This document shows positions 10,463 to 22,143 of a stretch of DNA of 64,000 nt, in pieces. The DNA comes from Haematobia irritans. Taxonomy: Eukaryota > Arthropoda > Insecta > Diptera > Muscidae. Every line of letters begins with the position of its first letter. Within the stretch, counting starts at the first letter, position 1. Location of the stretch: contig NC_134397.1 of NCBI RefSeq assembly GCF_050003625.1, positions 276,266,070 to 276,330,069 on the forward strand, read 5' to 3'. The translations under genes were made by a program, and so were the position numbers. The notes beneath the pieces are model-generated. The model made no database searches and was not told the DNA's origin. It worked only from the letters and a program-made list of their open reading frames with translations.

Positions 10463-11105
10463 CACTGAAAAAAAGCATACTCGGTTCCAAAGATTTTGTC
10501 TTTACTTTAAAAAATTTGGTATTGATTCCGAGCCAAAGAAGCGGAGAATACAAGTAAGGATACTTTTAAGACACAATTCTCTTTAAAATTTAGGTTTTGT
10601 GTACTTGCTTCTAGGAAGCAAATTTTAATTTTTCGCTTTCTCAGCTTTTTTTCTTCATATGCTATCAAAGTCCTTTAAAACGAGTTAACTTTATTTTCCA
10701 AATTAGGACTCGACTTCCAGTAGAAATTATGCTATGTTTGAAGTAAAAAACTTCTTTAAAATAAAGTTTTGAAAAACATGTCCTATATTTGAACGATTTT
10801 TTGCTTTGTAGTCAAGATGTAAAAAGACAACAAATTTAAAGACAATTTCATTAAATTTAAAGAATTTTTCTGAATTATTAAAGTCAAGTTGACCTAGCGT
10901 ACAAATTTTTTCTTTCATGTTAAGATACCCATGCTTAAGTCAAATCAATTATAAGGACAATTCGACTTCATTGAAAAGTTTATCGACTTTTGGACAAGGA
11001 AAATAACTTTATTTTAGAGAAATGCGTCTTCTATGCTAAGCAAAAATTGTATTCGTATTTTAAAGACATGAAATCTTTGACCTCACGACAATATTTTTTT
11101 CAGTG
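10463..11105 (+). mobile_element. A-family MITE, copy 1 (complete)
   Basis: 643-bp element flanked by TA (10461-10462, 11106-11107). Left end CACTGAAAAAAAGCAT pairs with right end ATATTTTTTTCAGTG. The interior is non-coding, with recurring words such as TTTGTCTTTACTTTAAAAAA and ATTCCGAGCCAAAG. Other copies lie at 29134-29578 (minus), 38941-39595, 44001-44327 and 50492-50755 (minus). Confidence 0.75.
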
Positions 11106-11107
11106 TA

Positions 11108-12789
11108 TGATTAATTGTGAAATATCCATTACTCAGTTCAACTTGCGTATTATTTTATAAAAAAAATCTTATCCATTAAACTTAGTCATAAAAACCTATC
11201 TCTTCAAAAAGGCAAGAATGTTGTATTTGGGTAAAGTTTTGAATTTATGGTCATCTTCATCTCGTTTGTGGACTTATCCTCGTAAAGAGGGTAATAAATT
11301 CTTTATAATTCTTCTTATTCGGCCGCTTTAATTTTTTTCATGGCTTGGATTTATATTTGGTTGAAATTGTTTCGTTTTCTTGGTTAATGCTCGGTTACAA
11401 TTACTTGACCTAAGTTAACGAACTGAACATGGCTATGGCCCAGACGATGAGGTACCATTTCAAGTATACAAATCCATATTCCATGGAGAAGATGGCAAAG
11501 AAAGGGAAGCGACTAGGGGAAAAGAATTACAACACACAATCAAAAAAAGAACAACGAGCCGGCATTCGAAATGGCCAAAAGAAAAGTAAACTTTAATATT
11601 CTTGCCTTGTGGCTTCATTTCATATTGGTCGCCGCCGTTGTCGTCGTCGTTTTTATGGCTTATTACGAGGTACAACATGTGGTGCGATCATCGTGTGACC
11701 ACTGTCTGCTTGCCTGTTAGCAGTGCCAATGTCTGACCAGATTCATGCAAACAAATAAACAAACAATGTGTCCATTGCTCTTGGGGGTATACATCATCCC
11801 CCAATGCTGCCCCTTTACGACTTCTAGAGGCATTCTCGAAATGTAAATGTTTGTGACAATTAAAATGTGTTTACTTTAATATTGCGGCAAACGAATGCGC
11901 TTAATGAATTGAGAAAGTTTCCCAGGACAAATGTGGACGTATAAGCAACTAAAAATCAAACATCAAGAGAACATTTAATCGCTTCTAATGAAAATCATGT
12001 AAGAAATCCTTTATGATATTTATGTTAGATCTTGTAGAAATGTGTGTGAATTTAAACAAATATTTAATTAAAAAATAATTATTTCAATTAATTTTGTAAT
12101 TAATCCACAATTAAATCACAACAAAAACATGAATCAAATTTTTATTTGTGAAGATTGAAATGGCATTTGTGTATGTTTTATATCAAATGGCCCTTTTAAT
12201 GTTACATTTTCGGTTTGGTAATACATACATATGACTTTTGTATTTAGTTCTACAAATCTTATTTACTAAGGAACTTTCAGATCTTCATAATACATTCGGG
12301 TGAAACAATGTAAATTTTAGAATTGGATTAAATTTGCTCGTACTGGCTATCTTTGACACGAATTTTAGCCGGCGAAGTCATCATATTTGGATCCGAAAGT
12401 GGTGCAAAATTGGTGCAGAAGCAATGAATTTTCCATGGGCTTCTGATAGGGCGGAAGTCATCTTTTTAATCATCTGCTGCATTGATTTCGGTAGTTCTTC
12501 AGATGTTATGATATTTTTGTATTTCGTATTTCATTAAAAAAATGGGGAAGGCTTACAAAAAGCCTTCTTCTTTTTTTCGACTTTTATTTCTACGTATAGT
12601 TTGTTTGAATAATACTAGCCAATATTTTATCACAAATTCCAAGTCTGGCTCTGTAAACTTTTCAAATAATTTTTTGGAAATTTCTATTATTTTCTTTATT
12701 CTTGCTGTGTTTTATGCACTATAAATCCAGAAAATGTGATTTATTGGGAAAATCGCGTACACAATTTTTATAAATCATCTCAAAAGAAC
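11108..12789. other. mostly single-copy-looking non-coding DNA
   Basis: Between about 11330 and 11880 the composition is balanced and no repeat family is recognised. It includes a GCC/GTC-rich tract (11628-11655) and AAATAAACAAACAA at about 11753, which resembles a forkhead-type site. The remainder is AT-rich. The short frames (for example 12334-12537) show no family resemblance. Confidence 0.3.
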
Positions 12790-12797
12790 TTTTTGTG

Positions 12798-13082
12798 CAT
12801 TAGCGTAGCTAGACAATTTTCTTAGGGGGCCTATAGCCCCCCTAGCAAAAAATTAATAGACTGAAGTTATAGGTTCAATTAATGTTTTATTTTATACAAA
12901 TGAATAAAAAATCAGACTTCAACATAACTAGACAAATATTTTATAAAAAAGCAACTAAAAGCTACACAATTTTTCCAGCAAAAAAATTTGGGTGTTGTTC
13001 TTAACCCATTACCTGCCATTGTACTCGCTAAAATTGTTCTGGGGGTCTAAGCCCCCCGCCCAGAGGCCTTCCAACGCTTATG
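12798..13082. mobile_element. hAT-type MITE with G/C-rich palindromes
   Basis: 285-bp element flanked by a perfect 8-bp duplication, TTTTTGTG (12790-12797 and 13083-13090). The ends are short inverted repeats: CATTAGCGTAG and CATAAGCGTTG (right end reversed). Inside are two hairpin-forming blocks, AGGGGGCCTATAGCCCCCCT near 12825 and GGGGGTCTAAGCCCCCC near 13041. No coding sequence. An 8-bp duplication is diagnostic of hAT-like mobilisation. Confidence 0.75.
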
Positions 13083-13090
13083 TTTTTGTG

Positions 13091-13401
13091 AAGAGAAAAT
13101 CAGTCCATCTCTAGAAGAGCATTTTTGACTTATAAAGAATTTCCAATATTTTTTTGCTGGGATGCTGCACAAAAGTGGCTCAGTGGTATTTTGGCCCATT
13201 TGGTATTTTTTAATGTCAACTCTCCAAAATGACCCAGGCGCAAAGTTTCAACAGATTGAGATCCTGAGATGTTGGTGGTGGTTCTAAAAAAAATGAAATC
13301 GTATGCATTGCATACAAATGGTTATGGGTTCAAAAATGACCGCTGAATTATCCCCCTCTACAATGCTGGTTACATTTCTGAGTGTTTCATAGGTTCTAGA
13401 A
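13091..13401. other. no gene or repeat recognised
   Basis: AT-rich sequence between two transposon insertions, with no supported feature. Confidence 0.3.
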
Positions 13402-13730
13402 TACACGCAAGAAAATAATTCTTTCCTCCCAAACGAGATTTTAGACAAACAAAGTTCGTTTCTCATTTGCTTTTCGCTGTAAGGAAGTGTATTTGGAAGA
13501 AAGGTATATACTGTTTGTGATAAACGTTTATTCTTTGCCAGGATGTAAAAACAATTTCATAAAGACAAACTCAAAAAAAAAAAAAAACATTTTGTCTTGT
13601 TAATTACATTTGCCCTCACATCCTTCTAACATCTACGAGGTTTTTTAGTTCTTAACAACTTTTCCTGTAATACCAACAATGTAGAAGAAATTATACGATT
13701 TTATAAATTTTTAAATTTTTTTTACCTTTC

Positions 13731-13806
13731 GCCTGGACGGAGAATCGAACCGCGGACCATGCACTTTGTAAGCCAACACACTAACTACTGTGCTATGTAC
13801 CTGTTA
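13731..13806 (-). other. tRNA-like Pol III module (left, minus) in T copy 1
   Basis: Read on the minus strand it has an A-box-like segment (TAGCACAGTAGTTAG) and a B-box GGTTCGATTCT about 45 nt later, ending CCGTCCAGGC. It cannot fold as an intact tRNA acceptor because the two ends do not pair. It is SINE-head-like, not a tRNA gene. Confidence 0.65.
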
Positions 13807-13915
13807 TGGTCATCAATAGATAAATATCCATATAAGTTATATTTATATAGCATAGCTTGCGGCGCCCACGAACCGAATAAACAAAGTTTATTTGACAGAA
13901 ACTAACATTTAGTTT

Positions 13916-13987
13916 GGCACCGTGGAGCAGTGGTTGCTACGTCTGACATGCATGCCAAGGGTCGTGGGTTCGATCCCTGCTTCGACC
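13916..13987 (+). other. tRNA-like Pol III module (right, plus) in T copy 1
   Basis: The A-box region TGGAGCAGTGGTT and a B-box GGTTCGATCCC are present, followed by CTTCGACCAAAG and a long T run. The sequence is clearly related to the head of the (GGTTA)-tailed SINE at 31306 and 44328, which has the same CACCGTGG start and GGTCGTGGGTTCGAT core. Confidence 0.65.
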
Positions 13988-14319
13988 AAAGTTTTTTTTT
14001 TTTTTTACATGTAAAAAAAAATGTTCAACATTACATTGTAGTATATTAATTTTTGAACTGTAAAATGTGTCTTATTAAAGACCTAAAGTCAGAAAAGAAC
14101 AGTGTTTGATATAAACGAAATGGACTGTGTTGTAGTTTCAAAAATAACTTTTTTTATTGAAAAAATAAAAATTTTGTAACAAACGAATTTTTTGGTGATA
14201 AAAGTTGAAAATTTTCGAAGCAATTCAAAAAACTCTAACAAAAGAAAAACGTTTTCGGTACACGTTTTCCAAACTTTTTTTCTTTGCGTGTAGGTTTCAC
14301 CGAAATGTGCTAGTCGTTC

Positions 14320-14413
14320 ACACTCGGTTATAAAAAGGAGTTTCATTATCATTGAGCCACATAGATTTGGGCCGTACTGAAATTTAGGGCTGCCACTACA
14401 CCTAACCTAGTTG
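14320..14413 (+). mobile_element. SINE 3'-part fragment
   Basis: CACTCGGTTATAAAAAGGAG through GGGCTGCCACTACACCTAACCT matches, with many substitutions, the tail half of the SINE at 31306, here on the plus strand. It begins about 30 bp after T copy 1. Confidence 0.5.
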
Positions 14414-15420
14414 GTGATTCTTCTCGAATTCTTTGTACTGTAGGTGCAGAGATTTCGACTTCTTTTGATGTGAGCAAGAGTTTTTATTTTTCATTCGTTT
14501 ATGATCTATTTTGGTCCATACTATAAAAGCCTTGAGAGCATAAATTTTTGAAAACAGCATTTCCATCCAAATTCGGTGTTATTCAGTACTTAAGGCCGAT
14601 GAACGGTTGTCTTCTATGCCACTGGAAATTATTTCTTCTGACGATAAATATTCTTCTTCCTCAAGTCTAGGCGAAGCAATTCCTTGGCTCTTTGCAATTT
14701 AGCTTTTTTTGTGGATAGGTTAACTTTTATACTATTTGGAACTTAAATGGGGTGAATTTTCCCTTTTTTTACTGAGTGCTGGCCGAATCCATATTCAGCC
14801 AAATTGCACCACGATGGTGTATGTCAATTGTGTTATTGTCAGTGTATGTTCATTTTGTGTAAAAAACTATTGTGGTATTTTGAGAAATATAATGCCCTAT
14901 TACTGCATTTGTCAATATTATACATTTCTTTAGCCAATCATCTAGTGATAGGACACTGTTGTCAGTATGAGTGAATATCAAATGAACAGAATATACGAAG
15001 TGGACAGAGAAGAAAAAATGAATAATTTTCCTATTGCATTACCCAAGCTGATAATTTTTTTTTTATCCAAATACAGACAGACAGAATTATGTACGACCAA
15101 ATATGATACCAGAAATGATTCTAGGTCTAATGGTGCTTTTGTCGAACATTTCCTTATTATATTATCGTTGACATGACGTACTAACGTTGAGTGGTGAGTA
15201 GCTGTCCGTCCTTCCGTTCATATGTAGACATATGCAATATGTATTTCCTAAAAGTATTGGAGACGAATGCAACTCATTTTATGGTTTGATGTCCATTAGA
15301 TTTTCTGACAGCAGACTTTTATTTTTGGAGTTCAGCTGTGAAAATCCATAGTAGAGATGTGTACAATCAATTTTAAAGCTAATTAATTTTAGTATTTTTA
15401 ACTAAACTCACGCTGATCAA
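14414..15420. other. no recognised gene
   Basis: AT-rich. Two open frames of 65 and 69 codons (14736-14933, 14967-15176) show no family resemblance and no splice context. Confidence 0.3.
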
Positions 15421-15424
15421 AATA

Positions 15425-15700
15425 ATAAGTTATAGATATTTCATTTGTTAAAGAAAATTTCGCAGTTTAAAAAAATGGAAATTGCAAATATGTCTTTAGC
15501 GAAGTGGGCGCTTTTGTGGTAAAATTTGCATATCCTGAAAAAGGAAGAAAAAAATGGAAATTGCAGAAATGTCTTTAGCAAAGGTCAGGATGGACGCTTT
15601 GGTGGAAAAATTTGCATATTTTAAGAAATCCTGAATAATATTGTGGGCAATACGAAGTTATTGAATCTTTATGCTTCATTTGTGTATCAATCAACTTTTT
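15425..15700 (-). mobile_element. degenerate B-family MITE fragment with internal duplication
   Basis: The words ATGTCTTTAGC, TGGACGCTTT and TATGCTTCATTTGTGTAT follow the reversed interior of the B MITE at 36432-36947. A segment of about 75 bp is repeated inside it (about 15473 and 15552). Confidence 0.4.
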
Positions 15701-15714
15701 CATATTTTTGGGGG

Positions 15715-15924
15715 TAAAAATTATATGTTTGGAACTCAAATTTTGTAACACAATATTTCATTAATTTCATAAAATTTTTTTTCTACCAGTGTATGCCCTA
15801 AGGTGAAACATAATATGTTTGAACAATACAAACAATATTTTGTTTGGGCCAATCCTGAAAATATATATGCTTGAAGCAAAATGTGTTTGGAGTATATGTC
15901 ACAGAAGCGATTTTTTTGAGGGTG
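15715..15924 (-). mobile_element. F-family MITE, copy 2 (partial)
   Basis: The reverse complement matches 213-400 closely: CACCCTCAAAAAAATCGCTT at the right edge, next to TA at 15925-15926. The distal part is missing. Confidence 0.55.
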
Positions 15925-16413
15925 TAGATGCAATATTCACCTGTCTTACAAACTGTGCAATGAATCCATTAGCTATTTCCAAAATAGATACGTATAATAT
16001 AGATCTATTGAACACTGCATGCAGCTTACATCAAATTTTTAATTCCAACTACTACAAGGACTCGCCAAAGCTAACAAAGTAGATGTTCCTACACGCAAAA
16101 AAATAATTCTTTCCTCCCAAACGAAATTTTAGACAAACAAAGTTCGTTTCTCATTTGCTTTTCGCTGTAAGGAAGTGTATTTGGAAGAAAAGTATATACT
16201 TTTTGTGATAAATGTTTATTCTTTTCCAGGATGTAAAAACAATTTCATAAAGACTAACTCAAAAAAAATTTTTTTTTTCTGGCTAATTGCATTTTCCCTC
16301 ACATCTTTCTCACTTCCACGAAGATTTTTAGTTCTTAGCACCTTTTTCCGTAATACAAACAATGTAGAAGAAATTATACGATTTTATAAATTTTTAAAAT
16401 TTTTTTACCTTTC

Positions 16414-16489
16414 GCCTGGACGGAGAATCGAACCGCGGACCATGCACTTTGTAAGCCAACACACTAACCACTGAGCTATGTACCTGTTA
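16414..16489 (-). other. tRNA-like Pol III module (left, minus) in T copy 2
   Basis: On the minus strand: ACATAGCTCAGTGGTTAGTG (A-box), then GGTTCGATTCT (B-box), then CCGTCCAGGCG. Here the A-box is closer to the consensus TRGCNNAGYNGG than in copy 1. Confidence 0.65.
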
Positions 16490-16598
16490 TGGTCATCAAT
16501 AGATAAATATCCATATAAGTTATATTTATATAGCATAGCTTGCGGCGCCCACGAACCGAATAAACAAAGTTTATTTAACAGAAACAAACATTTAGTTT

Positions 16599-16671
16599 GG
16601 CACCGTGGAGCAGTGGTTGCTACGTCTGACTCTCATGCCAAGGGTCGTGGGTTCGATCCCTGCCTCGACCA
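16599..16671 (+). other. tRNA-like Pol III module (right, plus) in T copy 2
   Basis: GGCACCGTGGAGCAGTGGTT (A-box region), then GTGGGTTCGATCCCTGCC (B-box). It is followed by AAAG and T10, a Pol III terminator. Confidence 0.65.
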
Positions 16672-17159
16672 AAGTTTTTTTTTTGTTTTTTTTTTTGTAC
16701 ATACATTTTACATATGTTCGGAAGATTCCGAAAAAAATGTTCATCATTACATTGTACTATATTAAATTTTGAACTGTAAAATGTGTTTTATTAAAGACCA
16801 AAAGTCAGAAAAGAACAGTGTTTGATATAAACGAAATGGACTCTGTTGTTGTTTCAACAATAACTTTGTTTATTGAAAAAATAATAACTTTGTAACAAAC
16901 GAATTTTTTTGGCGATAAAAGTTTAAAATTTTCGAAGCAATTCAAAAAACTCTAACAAAAGAAAAACGTTTTCGGTACACGTTTTCCAAACGTTTTTTTT
17001 CTTTGCGTGTATAAGGACTTCAATATTGAAATAAAATTACATTTCCTATCCAATCCAAAGGGAAGTCACCTAAGGAGATCAACAGTGGAAATCCAGCATG
17101 CGAGAAATCCTGGACCAGATTCCCTCAACAATTTCGTTGTAATGCCCAAATTCTAAGTG

Positions 17160-17476
17160 CACAGAAAAAAGTCCATAATTAAGCAAATGCTAACTGTAAT
17201 TTATTTTTATTGCAAAAACAATTTTTGTAGTTAAATTTTATAATTTTTTTCGAAATATATCCCAAAAATTTTATGAACTAAACGTGGATATAAAGTTCAG
17301 TGACCCAAAAACACAAGTTCAGAAAAGTTTTGTACGATTCCCAAAAATAGTAAAATGTTTATGATTTGGCGCCAATGACATGTTTTTTCTTTGTTTTACC
17401 AACGCATTGTGTAAATCTCAAAAAGTTCGTTGAGGTTGTTAATTTTTTTACAAAACAGTTTAATTTGTTTTCTGTG
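17160..17476 (+). mobile_element. G-family MITE (complete)
   Basis: The left end CACAGAAAAAAGTCC pairs with the right end TTTGTTTTCTGTG, which is followed by TA. The left flank is TG rather than TA. Non-coding. Related remnants lie at 10063, 45338, 55750-56090 and 58425-58544. Confidence 0.55.
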
Positions 17477-20250
17477 TATAATATGTCCAATTGTAATTTT
17501 ACCCTAACAGCCACTGTCTCCTAATATACGTACGAACATTCATTTTTCATTTTCTGAGATGAGAAAAATGTTGATAGAACTTAAATCATGAAAAGTTGAT
17601 ATAATTTTTACTCCTCTTATACAATCCCAGCAAACAAATTTGGAAATTCTTCCCAAGCCATTTCTTTTAGTGTACATCCAAAAATTGGCTTCACTAATAA
17701 GAAACGAATGCTGCGGATGCATAAAGGATGATGTCCGCCCTATGGCAAGCCTATGTAAAATGCATTGCTTCTGCCCAAATTTTCCACCACTACCTGATCC
17801 AAAAGGACATTTTCATGGTTTTTTTTGTTTACACCTATTTTTGCTGGGACTTTGAAATATTGTATATGGAATCAAAAGAATGTCTATTATTCCCTGAAAT
17901 TGAATCTATTTTGTGTGCAAATCAAAGCAACTTCTATATTTTAGTGTGACCCATTAAACTTTCATGCCAATAATTCAACCCAAGTGATATTATTTTAATC
18001 CCTTCACTGTTCCAGAAATACATGATTCATATGGAAAAAGATGTTAACCCAGAAATCTAAAAAGAAAGATATTTTGTTTTTTTATGCACATATATCTTCT
18101 CCTTAAACTTTCAACAGATTTTCTCTAACTCAACCCACTCACACGTGCTTTGGAACTGTTTAGATTTCACTAAACTTGAAAAGTGAAAAATTGAATACAA
18201 TCGAAGGAAATCGCCAAAGTCTCTTCACACTAGGTACCTTTGTATCTATGGGAAAAATTACCCACTTCACAGTAATTGAAGTATGTTTTGGAGGGGCAAA
18301 AAAAAAAAACGAAAATTTCCTGTAAATGCTAAAGGCGGGAGTGCGTAAAAGTGTGTTTAGATTGAATTTTTCAATTTAGCAGAATTAGATTTCGGCCAGC
18401 ACTTTTTAGCCAAGATGACGGAAGGGAGGGGACGTCCAACGTCCATCTACGATATCTCAATCTATCTATCCATCGATAAAATAAATATTTACATTAGAGA
18501 TGAGCGTTAAGAGTTAAACAATTGAGGTAAACTTTGTATGATTCTGCGGTATTATTGTGATATACGAAAAAGTGATTCGGTGATTTGGTGGTATTAAAAA
18601 CTTAAAATTTCCTAAGTTTTGGATAAATACTATTCGCTAAATGTATGGGGATAATGTACACGAAAAAATTTAAAAAAAAAATACAGAAGGCATACAGAAA
18701 AAATTTCTTAGACTCTATTTATGTTAAATTCACTATTGGGATGAGTAACATTTAAATTTATGAACAGACCCATGAAGTATGTTTGTTTAGAAATATTTAT
18801 AGTTCTGTGGAATTTTGAATTTTTCCGCATCAGGGATTTGTCTTTTCCTGCTCTTATTGTTTGATTTTAATGGACTGCAAATAAAATTTGTTCTATTTTA
18901 TTGAGATAATTTGCAAGTTATTAATTATAATTCGCTATTAACGAATCACATCAGGATCGAAATTTGGTTAATGATTTTGAACAGTTTTTATATATGAGGA
19001 AATCAGATGAACAATTGATGGATATATTCAATTTATAGTAAGCTGTTATGATTATTCTCTGTTTTTGAATAGTTCCGGGTGTCTATAAAGATTTCGAATG
19101 AAAAATTAAAATTTTGGATTTTAAACTAACATCAAATATAATTTTTGCATATCTTTGATGAGTTTCTGATTAAATTTGGAAAACAATATTGGCAACTTCA
19201 CCAAATTTATATAAAATTATATTAAATAAAAATAATTAAATAAAATAAAAATACTTTACATTAAATTGATATCTGCTACATATTAATAACACGAGAAAAG
19301 GTTTATTTGGATCCAAAGTTTTAGAACTTTGGCTATTAATTCGGCTTGGATAATATTATTTTGAGAAGTTCTGTGTATAATGTTATACACAGCAAAAATG
19401 TCATCGAAATATTTCCAACTAAAAAGTTGAATGAAGTCGGAAAGGTAATTAATTAAAAAAATAATTGACACAATTTACTTTTTAATCAAATTAAAAAAAT
19501 AAAGTCAGTTAAGAAAAGTATTGAAAATTTTTAGGTTTTTAATTAAAAAATTTTTAACTCATTGAAAATTTTGTTCGGAATAATAAGTTTTTAAGCAGAT
19601 ACAAAAATCATTAAATTTTACCCCAAAGAAAATTCCAACCATAATTGTAATCGAAAAATTCTAAAAAAAATACCATATCTTATGAAAATTACAACAACAT
19701 TTTTTCATCTAGTAATATTTTATTTTTCAAAATAGGTAATATATTATTAATAATGGAATTAAAAATCGATTACGTCATTGAATTTTTCGGCAAAAATTGA
19801 TTTTTTTATTGGACCAATTAAAAAAATTCATCGAAAGTGTCTAATAAATCAATCATTTTTGTGATTGAAGGAATTTCAATAAAAATATTATTTGGAACAA
19901 TTTCTTGATTGAATTATAAACCATGTTTTAAAGCAAAAATTACAAATTTGCTTTAAGTAATATTTTTATTTTTTAATTTTTATTTTACATATTTTTTTAT
20001 TAAAGTGTCCAAGAAACTATTTCAGTGTTTTGGGTATTTATACCCTAGCAACGTTTCCATTCATTGATTCTATTGGGACAAATGCGTTAAAAAATCAATA
20101 AACTTAAATTATTTGTTAAAGTTCTAAAAAAACTATGTAAGTCTAAACTAACAGTCTGCCATCGAACCTAACCTTGCAATGATGTTCGGATTTACATTTT
20201 GAACCAATTTTTTAACTACCACTAGATGATACTATTGCGAAAAAATTATT
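17477..20250. other. no recognised gene; D-type AT-rich repeat at about 19385-20000
   Basis: No coding exon is supported. From 19385 to 20000 AATTAAAAA-type words resemble the D-family MITEs but the ends are not clear. The segment 18350-18500 is slightly less AT-rich and non-repetitive. Confidence 0.3.
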
Positions 20251-20574
20251 CGCTTCTCTAACATATGTTCCAAACATATTTTGCAGGAAGCACATATATT
20301 ATTGGATACCGCCGAAATATTAATATGTTTGTTTTATGTGAGCATATTATATGTTTGGAAGCATTTTGAGTCCAAAAATAGTATAAGCTTGGAAGAATTC
20401 CCCAAAGAAGATTGTGTTCATTCCCTCACATATTTTTAACTTCCACGAAATTTTTGAGTTCTTCGCATCTTTTTCTGTAATACAAATATGCTGTTTTTTT
20501 TTCAAATGTCTATTTTCTTGATTCCGAATGTCTATTCTCTTTATTCCGAATACTCAATCCACTATTCAAATTAA

Positions 20575-22143
20575 CCCTTCGTTGCATGACATTGCATATA
20601 TGCAATGTTAGTTTCTTGCCTGTCTAGCTCCTATTCTTTTACATATTTTACCATATTTTTTTTTTGTTATTCACATTTTGGAAGCCGTAGATTATATTTG
20701 ATAAGGATTTTGTCCAGTATCGTAACAATTTCATTTAAATAAAGCGAAATTAAAATAAGCATTTTGAGTACCTCGAAAATTTTAACTTATTTGTTTTAAT
20801 ATTATGAAACTTTCTTAAAATTTTTTTAAATGTAAATATAAAATGAAATGTTTAATCTATTCTAAACGCTACGTATATAGTTTTATAATACAAATTATAT
20901 TTACAAGTGCTCTACAATGAATGATATCATATCTGCAATTTCATGCGTTTGAGCCGATATGAACTGTCATTGCATATATGCCATATAATTGCATATGTGC
21001 AATGTCATGCATTCAATCAATTTTTGTTACTACTAGGACACTTAACGACGAATATGAATATAAAGACGAGTATTTTGTTGATGATGGAGATTTAAACACC
21101 GAGTTTGATATAAATCGAGGTCGTAGAAGAAGATTCGAGTTGATCCTTGCCCTACATCGTTGGAGAGTCATATAACATACAAGCTGCTGAGTTGTAATTG
21201 TTACACGTATATCATCGTGATAGATAGGTTAAATGGGCTCAACATTTTTTTGCGGTGGTCTATCCCCTGTCAATATGTTGGTGACAATTTTAGGTGTTTA
21301 AAAGCTTCCTCATGGTGGAAGACCGTTCGAACTCGGAACTATAGAGCTTAATATTGAATCGAACTACACTCAGTGATAAACAGAAGGTCAATATTGTGGT
21401 ATCATAATTAACTGAAAAGTCGTCATTATACCTACCCTAAGTAAAAACGAGGGTCCAGATTTCCGTGTATCATATAAGCTGGTATATACCAAAACCAGTT
21501 TTCAGCATGTTACGCTCCAACTTTCGTCGCCCCTCCGACCAATGCACTGTTCTACGTGGAACAGTGCAATGGTAAACGGCAAACGGTCTCGCATCTATGG
21601 GATTGCGTTCTCCAAGTTCACATCCCTTTGTGTTAAATGCAAAACTGGGGAATTCTGTGCATCAAAAAAGGCAGAAATTATTTAGAATCCCAAGAGTTTG
21701 ACTTTTAATATTGCACTCCGAGAAGGAATATGATCACCTCAAACATGTTTCAGAAGTAAAATGTTAGTTTTCGATGGGGAACATGTAACATGTTTGACGC
21801 AACCATGCTATCTGATTTTGGCAAACATTTTATGTTTGGCGAGAAAAAAATTTTTTTTAGTAAAAATGATCCATTTTCCCCATCCAGCAATAAAAGTTTT
21901 CACTTAAAACATTTTTTATCTCATCACTTTTCTCCTCTACCTGTGATATATAGAGATAACAACGTGGACTAAAGAAATGGATTATCTGCATGAAATTGCA
22001 TATATGCAATGTTACGTAACTTTTGCTTCAGTGATCAGAATCGAACGAAAATTGGTTTACGGTATCATAACTCCATATACAACAATTCTAAATAATTTTT
22101 ATCCTTGCTCAAATTAAATCATGCAACGAAGGGTTAAATAATA
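20575..22143 (+). mobile_element. piggyBac-family transposon (internally decayed)
   Basis: The sequence CCCTTCGTTGCATGA at the left is matched perfectly in inverted form at the right (TCATGCAACGAAGGG). TTAA lies directly outside each end (20571-20574, 22144-22147), the diagnostic piggyBac target. Length is 1,569 bp, shorter than a typical 2.4-kb autonomous element. A subterminal GCATATATGC palindrome occurs near both ends (20595, 22000) and inside (20968). Coding remnants include an acidic stretch EYKDEYFVDDGD (about 21054-21090) and a cysteine-rich tail CVKCKTGEFC (21630-21659), like the C-terminal cysteine domain of piggyBac transposases. Frames are broken. Confidence 0.85.
21347..21430 (+). 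mobile_element. SINE 3'-part fragment inside piggyBac
   Basis: GAGCTTAATATTGAATCG through CACTCAGTGATAAACAGAAG and TTGTGGTATCATAATTAACTG follows the tail half of the SINE at 31306 with substitutions. It probably replaced part of the transposase gene. Confidence 0.5.

Larger units (their letters stand above)
13404..14290 (+). mobile_element. composite T element, copy 1: MITE with two divergent tRNA-like modules
   Basis: TA (13402-13403, 14291-14292) flanks an 887-bp element with ends CACGCAAGAAAA and TTTTTTTCTTTGCGTG. The interior holds two tRNA-derived modules pointing away from each other: one on the minus strand (13731-13806) and one on the plus strand (13916-13987), separated by about 110 bp. 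The plus module runs straight into a T17 tract, a strong Pol III stop. Copies at 16092-17009 and 25304-26061 show the same architecture, so the pairing is inherited. Outer arms of about 300 bp have no coding capacity. TA target choice suggests Tc1/mariner-type mobilisation. Confidence 0.8.
16092..17009 (+). mobile_element. composite T element, copy 2 (complete)
   Basis: 918-bp element with TA on both sides (16090-16091, 17010-17011) and ends CACGCAAAAAAATAATTC and TTTTTTTTCTTTGCGTG. It is closely similar along its length to copy 1. It again contains a minus-strand tRNA-like module (16414-16489) and a plus-strand one (16599-16671), back to back. Minus-strand B-box: GGTTCGATTCT. Plus-strand B-box: GGTTCGATCCC, followed within about 10 nt by T-rich DNA. 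Frames over the modules (16405-16765) are by-products. Confidence 0.82.

Noticed and set aside
13916..13987. Functional tRNA genes at the A/B-box modules
   Set aside because: The ends do not pair into an acceptor stem, copies vary together with transposon sequence, and they occur in SINE heads and MITEs.
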